A stretch of 64,000 nt of DNA from Microbacterium sufflavum (GTDB lineage Bacteria > Actinomycetota > Actinomycetes > Actinomycetales > Microbacteriaceae): positions 1,240,001 through 1,304,000 of the forward strand of contig NZ_CP078076.1 in the NCBI RefSeq assembly GCF_023101165.1. The letters run 5' to 3'. Position numbers and translations under genes: made by a program. Shown in pieces: positions 26,224 to 34,427 of this stretch (positions are counted from its first letter, which is position 1; each line of letters starts with the position of its first letter). The notes below the pieces were generated by a model that searched no databases, was not told where the DNA came from, and saw only the letters and a program-made list of their open reading frames with translations.

Positions 26224-27198
26224 ATGACTGCGCCGTTCATCCTCGTCACCGACTGCGACCTCCCGGGGACCGTCATCGAAGACACCCTCCGCGGCGCGGG
26301 CCTGCGCGCCGATCGCGCCGCCTCCGGCAGCCCCGACGACATCGCCGTGCTCGGCGCCGAGGCCGAGGGACTCGTGGTGCAGTGGGCACGCATCGACGGC
26401 GACCTCATGGACCGGATGCCCAACCTGCGCCTCATCAGCCGCGTCGGCATCGGGTACGACATGATCGACGTCGACGCCGCCACCGCCCGCGGCATCGCCG
26501 TCGCCAACACCCCCAGCTACTGCATCGAAGAGGTCGCCGCGCACACCGTGGCCATGATCATGACCCAGGCGCGCGGACTCCCCGCCTACGACCGCGCCGT
26601 GCGCGCCGGCACCTGGAAGGCCGTGGACGCCCGACCGCTCGCCGTGCGCCCCTCCACCACCACCGTGTCCGTGCTGGGCTTCGGCCGTATCGGCTCGCTC
26701 GTCGCGCGCGGACTCCGCGGCCTCGGCTTCCGTGTGCTCGTCGCCGACCCGTACGCCCCCGCCGACGCCGTGCGCGAGGCGGGCTGCGAGCCCGTCGGGA
26801 TCCCCGACGCCATCGCCCGCGCCGACATCCTCACCCTCCACGTGCCCCTCACCGACGCCACCCGGCACCTGATCGACGCGGCCGCCCTCGCCACCATGAA
26901 GCCGGGCGCCGTGATCGTGAACACCTGCCGCGGACCGCTCATCGACGAGGACGCGCTCGCCGCCTCCCTCCGCGACGCACACCTCGGCGGCGCCGCGCTC
27001 GACGTCTTCGCGGGGGAACCGCTCGCCGCCGACTCCCCGCTCCGCGACCTCGACCAGGTGCTGCTCACCCCGCACGCCGCCTGGTACTCCCCCGAGGCCC
27101 TCGCCGACCTGCCGGTGCACGCGGCCCAGAACATCATCCGGTCGTTCGCGGGCGAGTCCGTGCCGATCGTCAACCCGTCGTTCGCCGCCGCCCGCTGA
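26224..27198 (+). CDS. D-2-hydroxyacid dehydrogenase, C-terminal-binding-protein (CtBP)-like
   Basis: A 324-residue NAD-dependent dehydrogenase: coenzyme loop GFGRIGSLVARGL, and catalytic Arg (NTCRGPLID), Glu (FAGEPL) and His (TPHAAWYS). The HAAWYS ending is typical of the CtBP-like/phosphoglycerate dehydrogenase branch. The ATG follows the operator after only seven bases and there is no ribosome site; an upstream in-frame start would cross the operator and promoter. It shares its transcript with the FAH hydrolase 14 bases downstream. Could reduce the 2-keto acid released by that hydrolase. Confidence 0.88.
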   Translation: MTAPFILVTDCDLPGTVIEDTLRGAGLRADRAASGSPDDIAVLGAEAEGLVVQWARIDGDLMDRMPNLRLISRVGIGYDMIDVDAATARGIAVANTPSYCIEEVAAHTVAMIMTQARGLPAYDRAVRAGTWKAVDARPLAVRPSTTTVSVLGFGRIGSLVARGLRGLGFRVLVADPYAPADAVREAGCEPVGIPDAIARADILTLHVPLTDATRHLIDAAALATMKPGAVIVNTCRGPLIDEDALAASLRDAHLGGAALDVFAGEPLAADSPLRDLDQVLLTPHAAWYSPEALADLPVHAAQNIIRSFAGESVPIVNPSFAAAR

Positions 27199-27212
27199 CC
27201 CGAAAGCCCGAC

Positions 27213-28070
27213 ATGGAACTCCTGCGCCTCGGCCCCGCCGGCCACGAACGCCCCTACGTCCGCGACGACGCCGGAGTGATCCGCGACCTCGCGCCCCTCA
27301 CGGCCGAGATCGACGGGGCGTTCCTCGCCGCCGACGGCATCGCCCGCACCCGCGAGGCCCTGCGCCGCGACGAGCTGCCCGTCGCCGACGTCGACGGCCT
27401 CCGCCTCGGCGCTCCCGTCGCCCGCCCGACCGCGGTCCTGTGCATCGGCCAGAACTACGCCGCGCACGCGGCCGAGTCCGGCGCAGAGCCGCCCGCGCAC
27501 CCGGTGCTCTTCTTCAAGCACCCCAACACCGTGGTCGGCCCGAACGACGTGGTGCTGCTGCCGCCCGGTGCGGAGAAGGTCGACTGGGAGGTAGAGCTCG
27601 CGGTGGTGATCGGCAGGACCGCCCGCTACCTCCCGTCGCCCGAGGCCGCCCGCGACGTGATCGCCGGGTACACCATCTCCAACGACGTGTCGGAGCGGGC
27701 GTACCAGCTCGACGTCTCGGGCGGGCAGTGGTCGAAGGGGAAGTGCTCCGAGACGTTCAACCCCCTCGGCCCCGCGCTCGTGCCCGCCGACGAGGTCGAC
27801 CCGCAGGCGCTGCGCCTCCGCTCCTTCGTGAACGGCGAGCCGCGGCAGGACTCCTCCACGGCCGACATGATCTTCCCGGTGCTGCAACTGGTGCACGAGC
27901 TCAGTCACTACCTGGTGCTGGAGCCGGGCGACGTGATCAACACCGGTACCCCGCAGGGCGTCGCGCTCTCCGGACGCTTCCCCTATCTGCAGGACGGCGA
28001 TGAGATGACGATCGAGATCGAGGGGCTCGGGCAGCAGCGGCAGCGGACCGAGCGCGTGCACCTGAGCTGA
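27213..28070 (+). CDS. Fumarylacetoacetate hydrolase (FAH) family protein
   Basis: A 285-residue member of the FAH/2,4-diketo acid hydrolase family: CIGQNYAAHAAESG, FFKHPNTVVGPND, the metal-binding ExE in VDWEVELAVVIG, and GPALVPADEVD with INTGTPQGVALS near the end. These enzymes cleave C-C bonds of diketo acids using a divalent metal. In L-fucose and L-rhamnose non-phosphorylative pathways such a protein hydrolyses 2,4-diketo-3-deoxy acids to pyruvate and a hydroxy acid; the company of a dehydratase and SDRs makes that role plausible here. Aromatic catabolism is the main alternative, but no ring-cleavage gene is in view. Confidence 0.9.
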   Translation: MELLRLGPAGHERPYVRDDAGVIRDLAPLTAEIDGAFLAADGIARTREALRRDELPVADVDGLRLGAPVARPTAVLCIGQNYAAHAAESGAEPPAHPVLFFKHPNTVVGPNDVVLLPPGAEKVDWEVELAVVIGRTARYLPSPEAARDVIAGYTISNDVSERAYQLDVSGGQWSKGKCSETFNPLGPALVPADEVDPQALRLRSFVNGEPRQDSSTADMIFPVLQLVHELSHYLVLEPGDVINTGTPQGVALSGRFPYLQDGDEMTIEIEGLGQQRQRTERVHLS

Positions 28071-28091
28071 CGTGACCCCGGCGGCCTGTGT

Positions 28092-28131
28092 CCGCGGCAC
28101 GGCTCCTTTCGCTGAGTGCGCCGTGCCGCGG
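28092..28131. terminator. Bidirectional terminator
   Basis: Perfect 12-bp arms CCGCGGCACGGC (28092-28103) and GCCGTGCCGCGG (28120-28131) with a 16-base loop between the convergent FAH and coiled-coil protein genes. Confidence 0.8.
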
Positions 28132-28157
28132 CCAGAGGCCGTCGGGGGTGTGGTGAG

Positions 28158-29009
28158 TCAGGCGAGGTCGCGCGGCGGCTGCGGCGGGGTGCGGTGCAGG
28201 GGGTCGGCGACCGGGATGCGCTCGGGCTCCGGTTCGGCCTGGGCCTCGGGCGTCGCGGCGGGGGCGGCGGGAGTGGCGGGGAGCTCGCGGGCGACCTGCT
28301 TCTCCAGCACCGTCACGGCCTCGTCCGACAGCAGGATCAGGCCGTCGAGCTCTTCGCGCACGCGCTTGTAGGCCACGTTGCGCTCGGCCTGCGTCGCCGA
28401 CTCGTCGACCGCGACCTTCAGCAGCTGCTGGGCGCGGTCGAGGCGCTTGCGCTCCGCCTCCGTGAAGGTGGAGTCGCGCAGCCGGCGGGCATCCTTCTCG
28501 GCGATCTCGAACGCCACCGCGTAGTCGCCCACGGCCTGCAGGTACTCCGCGATCTGGTGCTCCGACAGCGGCGCATCGGCCGAGGCGGGGCGCAGCGCGT
28601 CGGCGGTCTTCTTGGCGCGCAGGAACGCGGCGGTGAGCGGCTGCCGTCCGTCGCTCATCGCGGGGAAGGCGATCAGCTTCGCCACGTCGAGCTCGTAGTC
28701 GAGCCAGCGGGCCGTGATCTCGTCGTGCTCGGCGAACAGCCGCGTCAGCAGGTCGTCGGTCGACACGGGGGCCGTGGTGTCGACCACCGACGGGCCGTGG
28801 CGCTTCGCCTCGCGGCCCAGGGCGCGGGCCTCGATCTCGGCGGTCTTCAGCTGCGCCTTCATGCGCAGCGTCTCCAGGCGGCGTTCGTGACGGCGCTTCG
28901 AGCTGCGCTCCCACGCCTTCGCCACGCCTCCGGCCATGCCCATGAGCGGGAAGACGAGCCACCAGTAGTGCCCCGCGAAGGTCCAGAAGCCCTGGATGAA
29001 CTCGTCCAT
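28158..29009 (-). CDS. Membrane-anchored coiled-coil protein of unknown function
   Basis: A 283-residue protein I do not recognise as a named family. One hydrophobic segment at residues 8-28 (FWTFAGHYWWLVFPLMGMAG) is followed by a strongly charged helical region (about 30-75, rich in Arg, Lys, Glu) and further predicted helices; the last 40 residues are Pro-rich. The N-terminus is probably outside or embedded with the helical body in the cytosol. It is convergent with the FAH gene and divergent from the Gfo/Idh gene, thus a single-gene unit. A cell-envelope or structural role is possible but unsupported. Confidence 0.75.
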   Translation of the reverse strand: MDEFIQGFWTFAGHYWWLVFPLMGMAGGVAKAWERSSKRRHERRLETLRMKAQLKTAEIEARALGREAKRHGPSVVDTTAPVSTDDLLTRLFAEHDEITARWLDYELDVAKLIAFPAMSDGRQPLTAAFLRAKKTADALRPASADAPLSEHQIAEYLQAVGDYAVAFEIAEKDARRLRDSTFTEAERKRLDRAQQLLKVAVDESATQAERNVAYKRVREELDGLILLSDEAVTVLEKQVARELPATPAAPAATPEAQAEPEPERIPVADPLHRTPPQPPRDLA

Positions 29010-29189
29010 GATGGGTTCAGCCTACTGCGCAGGGGCCGGGCGCCGGCGGCCGTCCGTCGGCTCGGATCGGCAGCGTCCGCGGTGGTGGACCCGCGCCGCG
29101 AGGCAGACCGCGGCTAGGGTGGGCGCAGAGCCGGCCGGGCGGGGGCGCGGCATCGTCGTCCTCCGCCGGTCGCCGTGGAGGAGGACAGC

Positions 29190-30038
29190 ATGGAGACGAA
29201 GAACGTCGCGATCGTCGGCATCGAGAACACTCATGCCACCGAGATCGTCCGTCACCTCAACGGGGAGGAGGCTGCCGACCTCCCGGTGCGGGTCTCGGCC
29301 CTCGTCGCGGGCGAGGTGGAGCGCACCAGGGAGCTCGCCGAGCTCGGAGCCATCACCCGCATCGCCCCCGAGGTGTCTGAGCTCAACGGCGCGGTCGACG
29401 CGCTCATCGTGACCAGCCGTGACGGGGCGCTCCACCGCGCGCTCGCCGTGCCGTTCCTCGAGGCCGGCACTCCCGTCTGGGTCGACAAGCCGCTGGCCAC
29501 GACGCTCGACGACGCCGACGCGATCCTCGCCGCGGCCGAGCGTGGCGGCACGACCGTCACCTCCTTCTCGACGCTCCGCTGGCTCGACGACACCGCGGCC
29601 ATCGCCGACGCCGTGGCCGGGGTCGGCGCGCTCCAGTCGCTCACCGTCTCGGGCCCGGCCGACGCCGACAGCCCGCACGGCGGCCTCTTCTTCTACGGCA
29701 TCCACCACGCCGACGTCGCCCAGCACCTGCTGCCCGGCGCGGCGGAGGGCGTGGAGGTCGAGCGGGCCGACGGCCGTGTCGTCGCGCGCTACCGCGTCGG
29801 CGGCGTGCCGGTGGTGCTGGACTTCGTGCGGCCCGAGGGCGACGCGGCCGTGCCGTTCCACGTGACGGCGGTCGGTACGGGCGGCACGGTCGAGCGCGAC
29901 ATCGAGGTCGGCCCCGACTACGTACGGCCCGGAGTCGACGCGTTCGTGCGGATGCTGCTCACCGGCGAGACCCCGGTCCCGGTCGCCCAGCTGCGCGAGC
30001 CCATCGCGGTGCTGGAGCAGATCACGCGCGCGCTCTGA
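29190..30038 (+). CDS. Gfo/Idh/MocA family oxidoreductase
   Basis: A 282-residue NAD(P)-dependent oxidoreductase. The catalytic lysine is in VWVDKPL, the EKP-type motif, and IHHADVAQHLLPG holds the conserved His region. The usual N-terminal GxGxxG reads VGIENTHATE, without glycines, so coenzyme binding may be unusual, and the protein is some 50 residues shorter than typical members. ATG 29190 is chosen for the GGAGGAGGA just before it; GTG 29175 is an alternative. Such enzymes oxidise sugars, inositols or their amines. It stands alone and its substrate is unknown. Confidence 0.82.
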   Translation: METKNVAIVGIENTHATEIVRHLNGEEAADLPVRVSALVAGEVERTRELAELGAITRIAPEVSELNGAVDALIVTSRDGALHRALAVPFLEAGTPVWVDKPLATTLDDADAILAAAERGGTTVTSFSTLRWLDDTAAIADAVAGVGALQSLTVSGPADADSPHGGLFFYGIHHADVAQHLLPGAAEGVEVERADGRVVARYRVGGVPVVLDFVRPEGDAAVPFHVTAVGTGGTVERDIEVGPDYVRPGVDAFVRMLLTGETPVPVAQLREPIAVLEQITRAL

Positions 30039-30131
30039 TGCTCCGGCGCCGCGGAGGTGGGTGACGTTCCTCCGCGCGACTCCTCGGGCGCCAGATATCG
30101 AACGCCCGCACCGGTGACCACGCGGCCGATC

Positions 30132-30569
30132 TCAGCTCCTCGTGAGGTCTTGCGCGAGCATCACGATGATGCCGCTCGGGCCGCGCAGATACGTGAGCTT
30201 GTACACGTCCCGGTAGGTGGCGACGCCGCGCAGCGGGTGGCAGCCGTGCCGGGCAGCGATGGCCAGTGACGCGTCGATGTCGTCCACGGAGAAGGCGACG
30301 CGGTGCATGCCGATCTCGTTCGGCAGTGTGGGTTCGGTCTCGATCGCGGCGGGGTGGAGGTACTCGAACAGTTCGAGCTGCCCCTGGCCGTCGGGCGTCT
30401 GCAGCACGGCGATCCTCGCGTGGTTGCCGTCGAGCCCCACCGCGGTCGACGCCCACTCGCCGCTCACCTCGTCGCGCCCGACCACCTCCAGCCCGAGGTC
30501 GGTGAAGAAGGCGATCGTGGCTTCCAGGTCGCGCACGGCGATCCCGACGTTCTCCAGGTGGATGGGCAT
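30132..30569 (-). CDS. VOC/glyoxalase superfamily protein (methylmalonyl-CoA epimerase-like)
   Basis: A 145-residue vicinal oxygen chelate protein: N-terminal HLENVGIAVRDLEATIAFFTDLG with His and a QLELFEYLHP strand, then MHRVAFSVDDIDAS with a second His in the repeated half and GIIVMLAQDL at the end. The two beta-alpha-beta-beta-beta halves form one metal site. Glyoxalase I, lactoylglutathione-lyase-like or resistance functions are all compatible. Convergent with the Gfo/Idh gene across a gap of 93 bases with no clear terminator. Confidence 0.85.
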   Translation of the reverse strand: MPIHLENVGIAVRDLEATIAFFTDLGLEVVGRDEVSGEWASTAVGLDGNHARIAVLQTPDGQGQLELFEYLHPAAIETEPTLPNEIGMHRVAFSVDDIDASLAIAARHGCHPLRGVATYRDVYKLTYLRGPSGIIVMLAQDLTRS

Positions 30570-30611
30570 GCCGCGATGCTACGCCGTGCTACGCCGTGCC
30601 GTGACGTGGTG

Positions 30612-30962
30612 TCAGCGGCCGAGCTTCTCCGCGCAGGCGACGCAGTACTCGGCGAACGGTCGCACCTCCAGCCGCCCGGCGGGGATGGGGTTCCCGCAGT
30701 TCGCGCAGACGCCGTAGGTGCCCGCATCGAGACGGGCCAGCGCGTCGTCCACCTGCTGCAGTTCCACCGCCGCAGCCTCGGCCAGCCCGGTGAGCCGTGA
30801 CCACTCCGACGACAGCGTCACACCCTCGGGGTCGTGCTCGTCGTCGTCGTTCGAGCCCTCGCGGTCGTGCATGAGCTCGTCGAGCGTGGCCGCGGTCGCG
30901 CGCACCCGCCCTTCCGCCTCGGCGCGCAGTCGTTCCAGCAGCACGCGCGGATCCTCACTCAT
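30612..30962 (-). CDS. DksA/TraR family zinc-finger protein
   Basis: A 116-residue protein: an N-terminal helical hairpin with acidic turn (DDDEHDPEG) followed by TYGVCANCGNPI and YCVACAEKLG, the C4 zinc ribbon of the DksA/TraR family. The hairpin is shorter than in E. coli DksA but has acidic residues near its tip. Likely binds RNA polymerase in the secondary channel; in actinobacteria related proteins bind but do not always respond to ppGpp. Single gene in a short spacer before the MMPL gene on the same strand. Confidence 0.88.
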   Translation of the reverse strand: MSEDPRVLLERLRAEAEGRVRATAATLDELMHDREGSNDDDEHDPEGVTLSSEWSRLTGLAEAAAVELQQVDDALARLDAGTYGVCANCGNPIPAGRLEVRPFAEYCVACAEKLGR

Positions 30963-31013
30963 CCGCCCACTCTAGGCGCGCCTTCCGACACCGGCGCGCG
31001 CCTGCCGCGCGGC

Positions 31014-33566
31014 TCACTCGTGCGCGCGGCGCTCCGCCCGGGTGCGCGGGGGCTGCACCGCGGGGATGGAGTCGGTGTGCACGGCGGGGTGGTCGCGCTC
31101 CAGCGCCGCGCCCTCCATGTCGACGTTCGGGATGAGACGGTCGAGCCACCGCGGCAGCCACCACGCCGAACGGCCGAGCAGATGCATGAGCGCGGGCATC
31201 AGCAGCATCCGCACCACGAAGGCGTCGAGCAGCACGCCGAACGCGAGCCCGAACCCGATCGAGCGGATGATGGTCGACTCGGAGAAGATGAACCCGCCGA
31301 ACACCGACACCATGATGAGCGCCGCGGCGATCACGACCGAGCGGCCGGCGCGGAAGCCCTGGGCGACGGCATCTCGTGCGGAGGCGCCGTGCACGTAGGC
31401 CTCGCGCATGCCCGAGGCGAGGAACAGCTGGTAGTCCATCGCGAGCCCGAACAGGATGCCGACGAGGATCACCGGCAGGAAGCTCAGGATCGGCCCGGTG
31501 CTGTGCAGGCCGATCAGGTCGGCGCCCCAGCCCCACTGGAACACCGCGACGATCAGGCCGTACGTCGCGAACAGCGACAGCACGAAGCCGCCGGTCGCGA
31601 TCAGCGGCACGAGCAGCGAGCGGAACACCACGATCATGATGAGCAGCGACAGCCCGACCACCACCACGAGGTACAGCGGCAGCACCGCCGCCAGGGCCTC
31701 GGAGATGTCGATGTTGATGGCGGCCTGACCGGCGACGCCGAGCGTGATGTCGCCGTCGATCGCGGGCAGCGCACGCAGGTCCTGCACGAGCTTCTCGGTC
31801 GAGGCGCTGTTCGGCCCCTCCTCCGGCAGCACCTGGAAGGCGAGGAGCGTGTTGTCGTCGGAGGTGGCGATGGGTGCCACGGCGGCCACGTCGTCCTGCT
31901 CCGCGATCTTCTCCGCCACCGTCACCTGGGTGGCGAGCAGGTCGTCGTCGCTCACGGCGTCGTCCAGCGTCGCGGTCACCAGGAGGGGACCGTTCGCGCC
32001 CTCGCCGAACTGCTCCTCGACCGCTTGGAACGCGCGGTAGCTGGTGGAGTCGGACGGTTCGCTCGACCCGTCCGGCAGCCCCAGGCGCATCGACATCGAC
32101 GGGATCGCGATGATGAGCAGCGCGACGATGCTGACGACCGCGGTGACCACGGCGCGCAGGGTCGACATGCGGCGCACGGGCTTGCCCGCCGCGTGCTCCT
32201 GCCCGATCGTCGCGCGGGCCTTGCGGCTCAGCAGTCGCGTGCCGACGAGGCCGAGGATCGCGGGGGCGAGCGTGATGGCCACGAGCACCGCGACCGCGAC
32301 GCACACCGCGCCGACCGTGCCCATGAGCCCGAGGAACGGCACTCCGGTGACGTTGAGCGCGAGCAGCGCGACGATCACGGTCGTACCGGCGAACACGACC
32401 GCCGTGCCCGAGGTGCCCGTGGCGAGCCCGATCGACTCGCGCACGGGCGACCCGGCGAGCAGCTGCTTGCGGTGCCTGTTGACGATGAAGAGCGAGTAGT
32501 CGATGCCGACCGCGAGACCCAGCATCACACCGAGCACGGGGGTGACCGAGGCCATGTCGACCACGCCGGAGAAGGCGAGCGAGGCGGTGACGCCGACGCC
32601 GACGCCCACGACCGCCGTGACGATGGGCAGCGCGGCGCCGATCAGCGAGCCGAGCATCACGATGAGCACGACCGCGGCGAACGCGAGCCCGATGGCCTCG
32701 CCCACGCCGAAGATCTCGGGCACGCCCTGCGCGATGTCGGTGCCGAAGTCGACCGTGACCCCGTCGATCTTCTCGTCCTGGAAGTGCGCGATGGTGGACT
32801 GCTTGACCTCTTCGGACAGCTCCAGGCGCGGGTCGGTGAACGACACGTTGACGATCGCGGTGGAGCCGTCTTCCGAGACGACGCCGATGCCGTCCGTCAG
32901 GTCGAGCAGGCGGGAGCCGAGTTCGACCTGTTCCGCGTTCGCGTCGAGCTCGGTGCGGTTCGCGTCGATCGTCGCCTGCTGCGCCTCCAGCTGTGCGAGC
33001 TGCGCGTTGAGGGCGGCGAGCTGCGCGTCGAGGGCGGCGGTCTGCTCCGCGGGCGCTCCGGCGGCTTCGGCCTGTGCCCGCGCCGCGGTGAGCTGATCGA
33101 GTCCGCCCTGGAGCTGGGTGCGACCTGCGTCGAGCTGCGCCTGTCCGGCGTCGAGCTGGGCGCGTCCGCTGTCGAGCTGCGCCTGCCCGTCGGTGAGCTG
33201 CTGCGCCTGGTCGGCCTGCTGCTGCTGGGCGTCGAACGGGTCGACCACCGAGGCGACGCCGTCGAGGTCTTCCGCGCTCGCGGCGAGGTCGGAGATCGCC
33301 TGCTTCTGCTCCTCGGTGAAGGGCTCGCCGTCGTCGGTGCGGTACACGACCGTGCCGGTGCCGCCCGCGGTGTCGGGCAGCTTCTTCGCGAGCTGGTCGG
33401 TGACCGCGCCCGACGCGGTGCCGGGGATGTCGAAGCTGTTGCTCAGCGTGCCGCCGAGGGTGAGGAAGGCGCCGACGCCGATGCCGAGGATCACGACCCA
33501 CGAGACGATCACCGTCCACGCCCTGCGCGCAGCGAAAGAACCCAGACGGAACAGCAGTGAGGCCAC
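31014..33566 (-). CDS. MMPL/RND-type membrane transporter
   Basis: An 850-residue exporter with the RND layout: a first helix (RAWTVIVSWVVILGIG), a large outer loop, five helices, a second loop, and a final group of five helices. LAVGIDYSLFIVNRHRKQL and LAMDYQLFLASGMREAY are the proton-relay Asp-Tyr motifs of the two halves. The first loop has four seven-residue repeats (GQAQLDS/GRAQLDA type) forming a coiled coil of about 100 residues. GTG 33566 is chosen because AAGGAG stands six bases before it; the upstream ATG at 33593 has none. Probable export of lipids or drugs, repressed by the divergent TetR protein. Confidence 0.93.
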   Translation of the reverse strand: MASLLFRLGSFAARRAWTVIVSWVVILGIGVGAFLTLGGTLSNSFDIPGTASGAVTDQLAKKLPDTAGGTGTVVYRTDDGEPFTEEQKQAISDLAASAEDLDGVASVVDPFDAQQQQADQAQQLTDGQAQLDSGRAQLDAGQAQLDAGRTQLQGGLDQLTAARAQAEAAGAPAEQTAALDAQLAALNAQLAQLEAQQATIDANRTELDANAEQVELGSRLLDLTDGIGVVSEDGSTAIVNVSFTDPRLELSEEVKQSTIAHFQDEKIDGVTVDFGTDIAQGVPEIFGVGEAIGLAFAAVVLIVMLGSLIGAALPIVTAVVGVGVGVTASLAFSGVVDMASVTPVLGVMLGLAVGIDYSLFIVNRHRKQLLAGSPVRESIGLATGTSGTAVVFAGTTVIVALLALNVTGVPFLGLMGTVGAVCVAVAVLVAITLAPAILGLVGTRLLSRKARATIGQEHAAGKPVRRMSTLRAVVTAVVSIVALLIIAIPSMSMRLGLPDGSSEPSDSTSYRAFQAVEEQFGEGANGPLLVTATLDDAVSDDDLLATQVTVAEKIAEQDDVAAVAPIATSDDNTLLAFQVLPEEGPNSASTEKLVQDLRALPAIDGDITLGVAGQAAINIDISEALAAVLPLYLVVVVGLSLLIMIVVFRSLLVPLIATGGFVLSLFATYGLIVAVFQWGWGADLIGLHSTGPILSFLPVILVGILFGLAMDYQLFLASGMREAYVHGASARDAVAQGFRAGRSVVIAAALIMVSVFGGFIFSESTIIRSIGFGLAFGVLLDAFVVRMLLMPALMHLLGRSAWWLPRWLDRLIPNVDMEGAALERDHPAVHTDSIPAVQPPRTRAERRAHE

Positions 33567-33578
33567 GTGATCTCCTTC

Positions 33579-33609
33579 AGACGAAAAGATCATACGGCAC
33601 GTCTCGTCT
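33579..33609. promoter_or_regulatory. Possible TetR operator between MMPL and TetR genes
   Basis: AGACGA (33579-33584) and TCGTCT (33604-33609) form an inverted repeat in the 68-base divergent gap. The arms are short and widely spaced, so this is only a candidate site. Confidence 0.35.
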
Positions 33610-33634
33610 AGGGTTCTGTGGCTATCCTGAACGC

Positions 33635-34204
33635 ATGGTGAACGTGCATCGCAGCGGCCCTGTGCGCAGCACCGCGGCCCGCGAGGCGATCCTCGCCGCC
33701 ACGGCTCGGCTCTTCCACAACCAGGGCTACGACCGGCTCACGATCGAGGGCATCGCGAAAGAGGCCGGGGTCGGCAAGCAGACCATCTACCGCTGGTGGC
33801 CATCGCGGGGGGCTCTCATCGGCGAGTGCCTGGCCGAAGGGCTCCTGGTCCCGGTCGACTTCGTCGTGCCCGACACGGGAGACCTCTCCGCCGACGTCGA
33901 GACGTGGCTGCGCAGCGTCCTCGCGATCCTGGAGGAGCCGCAGGGCGGGGTGCTGCTGCGCTCCCTCGTCGCCGCCGCCACCGAAGACGCCTCGGTCGGC
34001 GCGCACCTGGGCGAGAGCCTCGGCGTGGAGAAGTACCTCGTCGAGCGGCTGCGCGGCGGCATCCGGGATGGGCAGCTCGCCGACGACGCCCCGGTCGAGC
34101 AGCTCGGTCGCGCGATCCTCGGGGCGATCATCGTCGAGGCGCTCGGCCGCGAAGCCCACGACCCGGGCTCGGTCGTCGCCCTGACGCGCTTCCTCTTCCG
34201 CTGA
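33635..34204 (+). CDS. TetR/AcrR family regulator
   Basis: A 189-residue repressor: helix-turn-helix LTIEGIAKEAGVGKQTIYRWW (residues about 35-55) and a C-terminal helical ligand domain of the AcrR type with PxGGVLLRSLVAAATED. Divergent from the MMPL transporter and 68 bases from its start, the usual layout of a repressor that senses the transported compound and controls itself. The ATG at 33635 has no strong ribosome site; a GTG directly follows. Confidence 0.92.
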   Translation: MVNVHRSGPVRSTAAREAILAATARLFHNQGYDRLTIEGIAKEAGVGKQTIYRWWPSRGALIGECLAEGLLVPVDFVVPDTGDLSADVETWLRSVLAILEEPQGGVLLRSLVAAATEDASVGAHLGESLGVEKYLVERLRGGIRDGQLADDAPVEQLGRAILGAIIVEALGREAHDPGSVVALTRFLFR

Positions 34205-34205
34205 C

Positions 34206-34260
34206 GCCCGTCGTCTTGTCGCCGGCGTGGTTCCTGAGCGAGCGAAGCGAGACGAAGGGC
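34206..34260. repeat. Dispersed palindromic intergenic element
   Basis: The left half (34206-34239) matches the 34-bp tandem unit at 22977 in about 30 of 34 positions. The right half, GAGCGAGCGAAGCGAGACG plus AAGGGC, is an imperfect inverse of the left end. Further copies are at 41706 and, in frame, at 15664. It follows the TetR stop by two bases and may act as a terminator between convergent genes. Confidence 0.75.
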
Positions 34261-34286
34261 GCCCAGGAACCGCGGAGCCGCCCGGC

Positions 34287-34427
34287 TCAGCCGAGGAGGA
34301 TCGTGAGCACGGTCGCGCCGCCGCCACCGAGGATCAGCGCCACGATGACCGTCCACGCCACGATGCGGATGCGCCGGTTGCGCTTCTCGCCGAGGTCGCC
34401 GTAGTCCTCGCTGAGGTTGTCGCTCAT
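34287..34427 (-). CDS. Small membrane protein coupled to purL
   Basis: A 46-residue protein: a charged N-terminus ([19 protein letters not shown]) then a single membrane helix ([18 protein letters not shown]) and a short tail. Its ATG overlaps the purL stop (ATGA), which supports translation. The family is not known to me. Small membrane proteins in this position may be widely kept in Microbacteriaceae, but its role cannot be inferred from sequence. Confidence 0.65.
   Translation of the reverse strand: MSDNLSEDYGDLGEKRNRRIRIVAWTVIVALILGGGGATVLTILLG

Noticed and set aside
30834..33560. Long plus-strand open frame of about 900 codons opposite the MMPL gene
   Set aside because: Low-complexity composition (Arg, Asp, Gly, His, Glu) that mirrors the MMPL codons; no ribosome site or motif.
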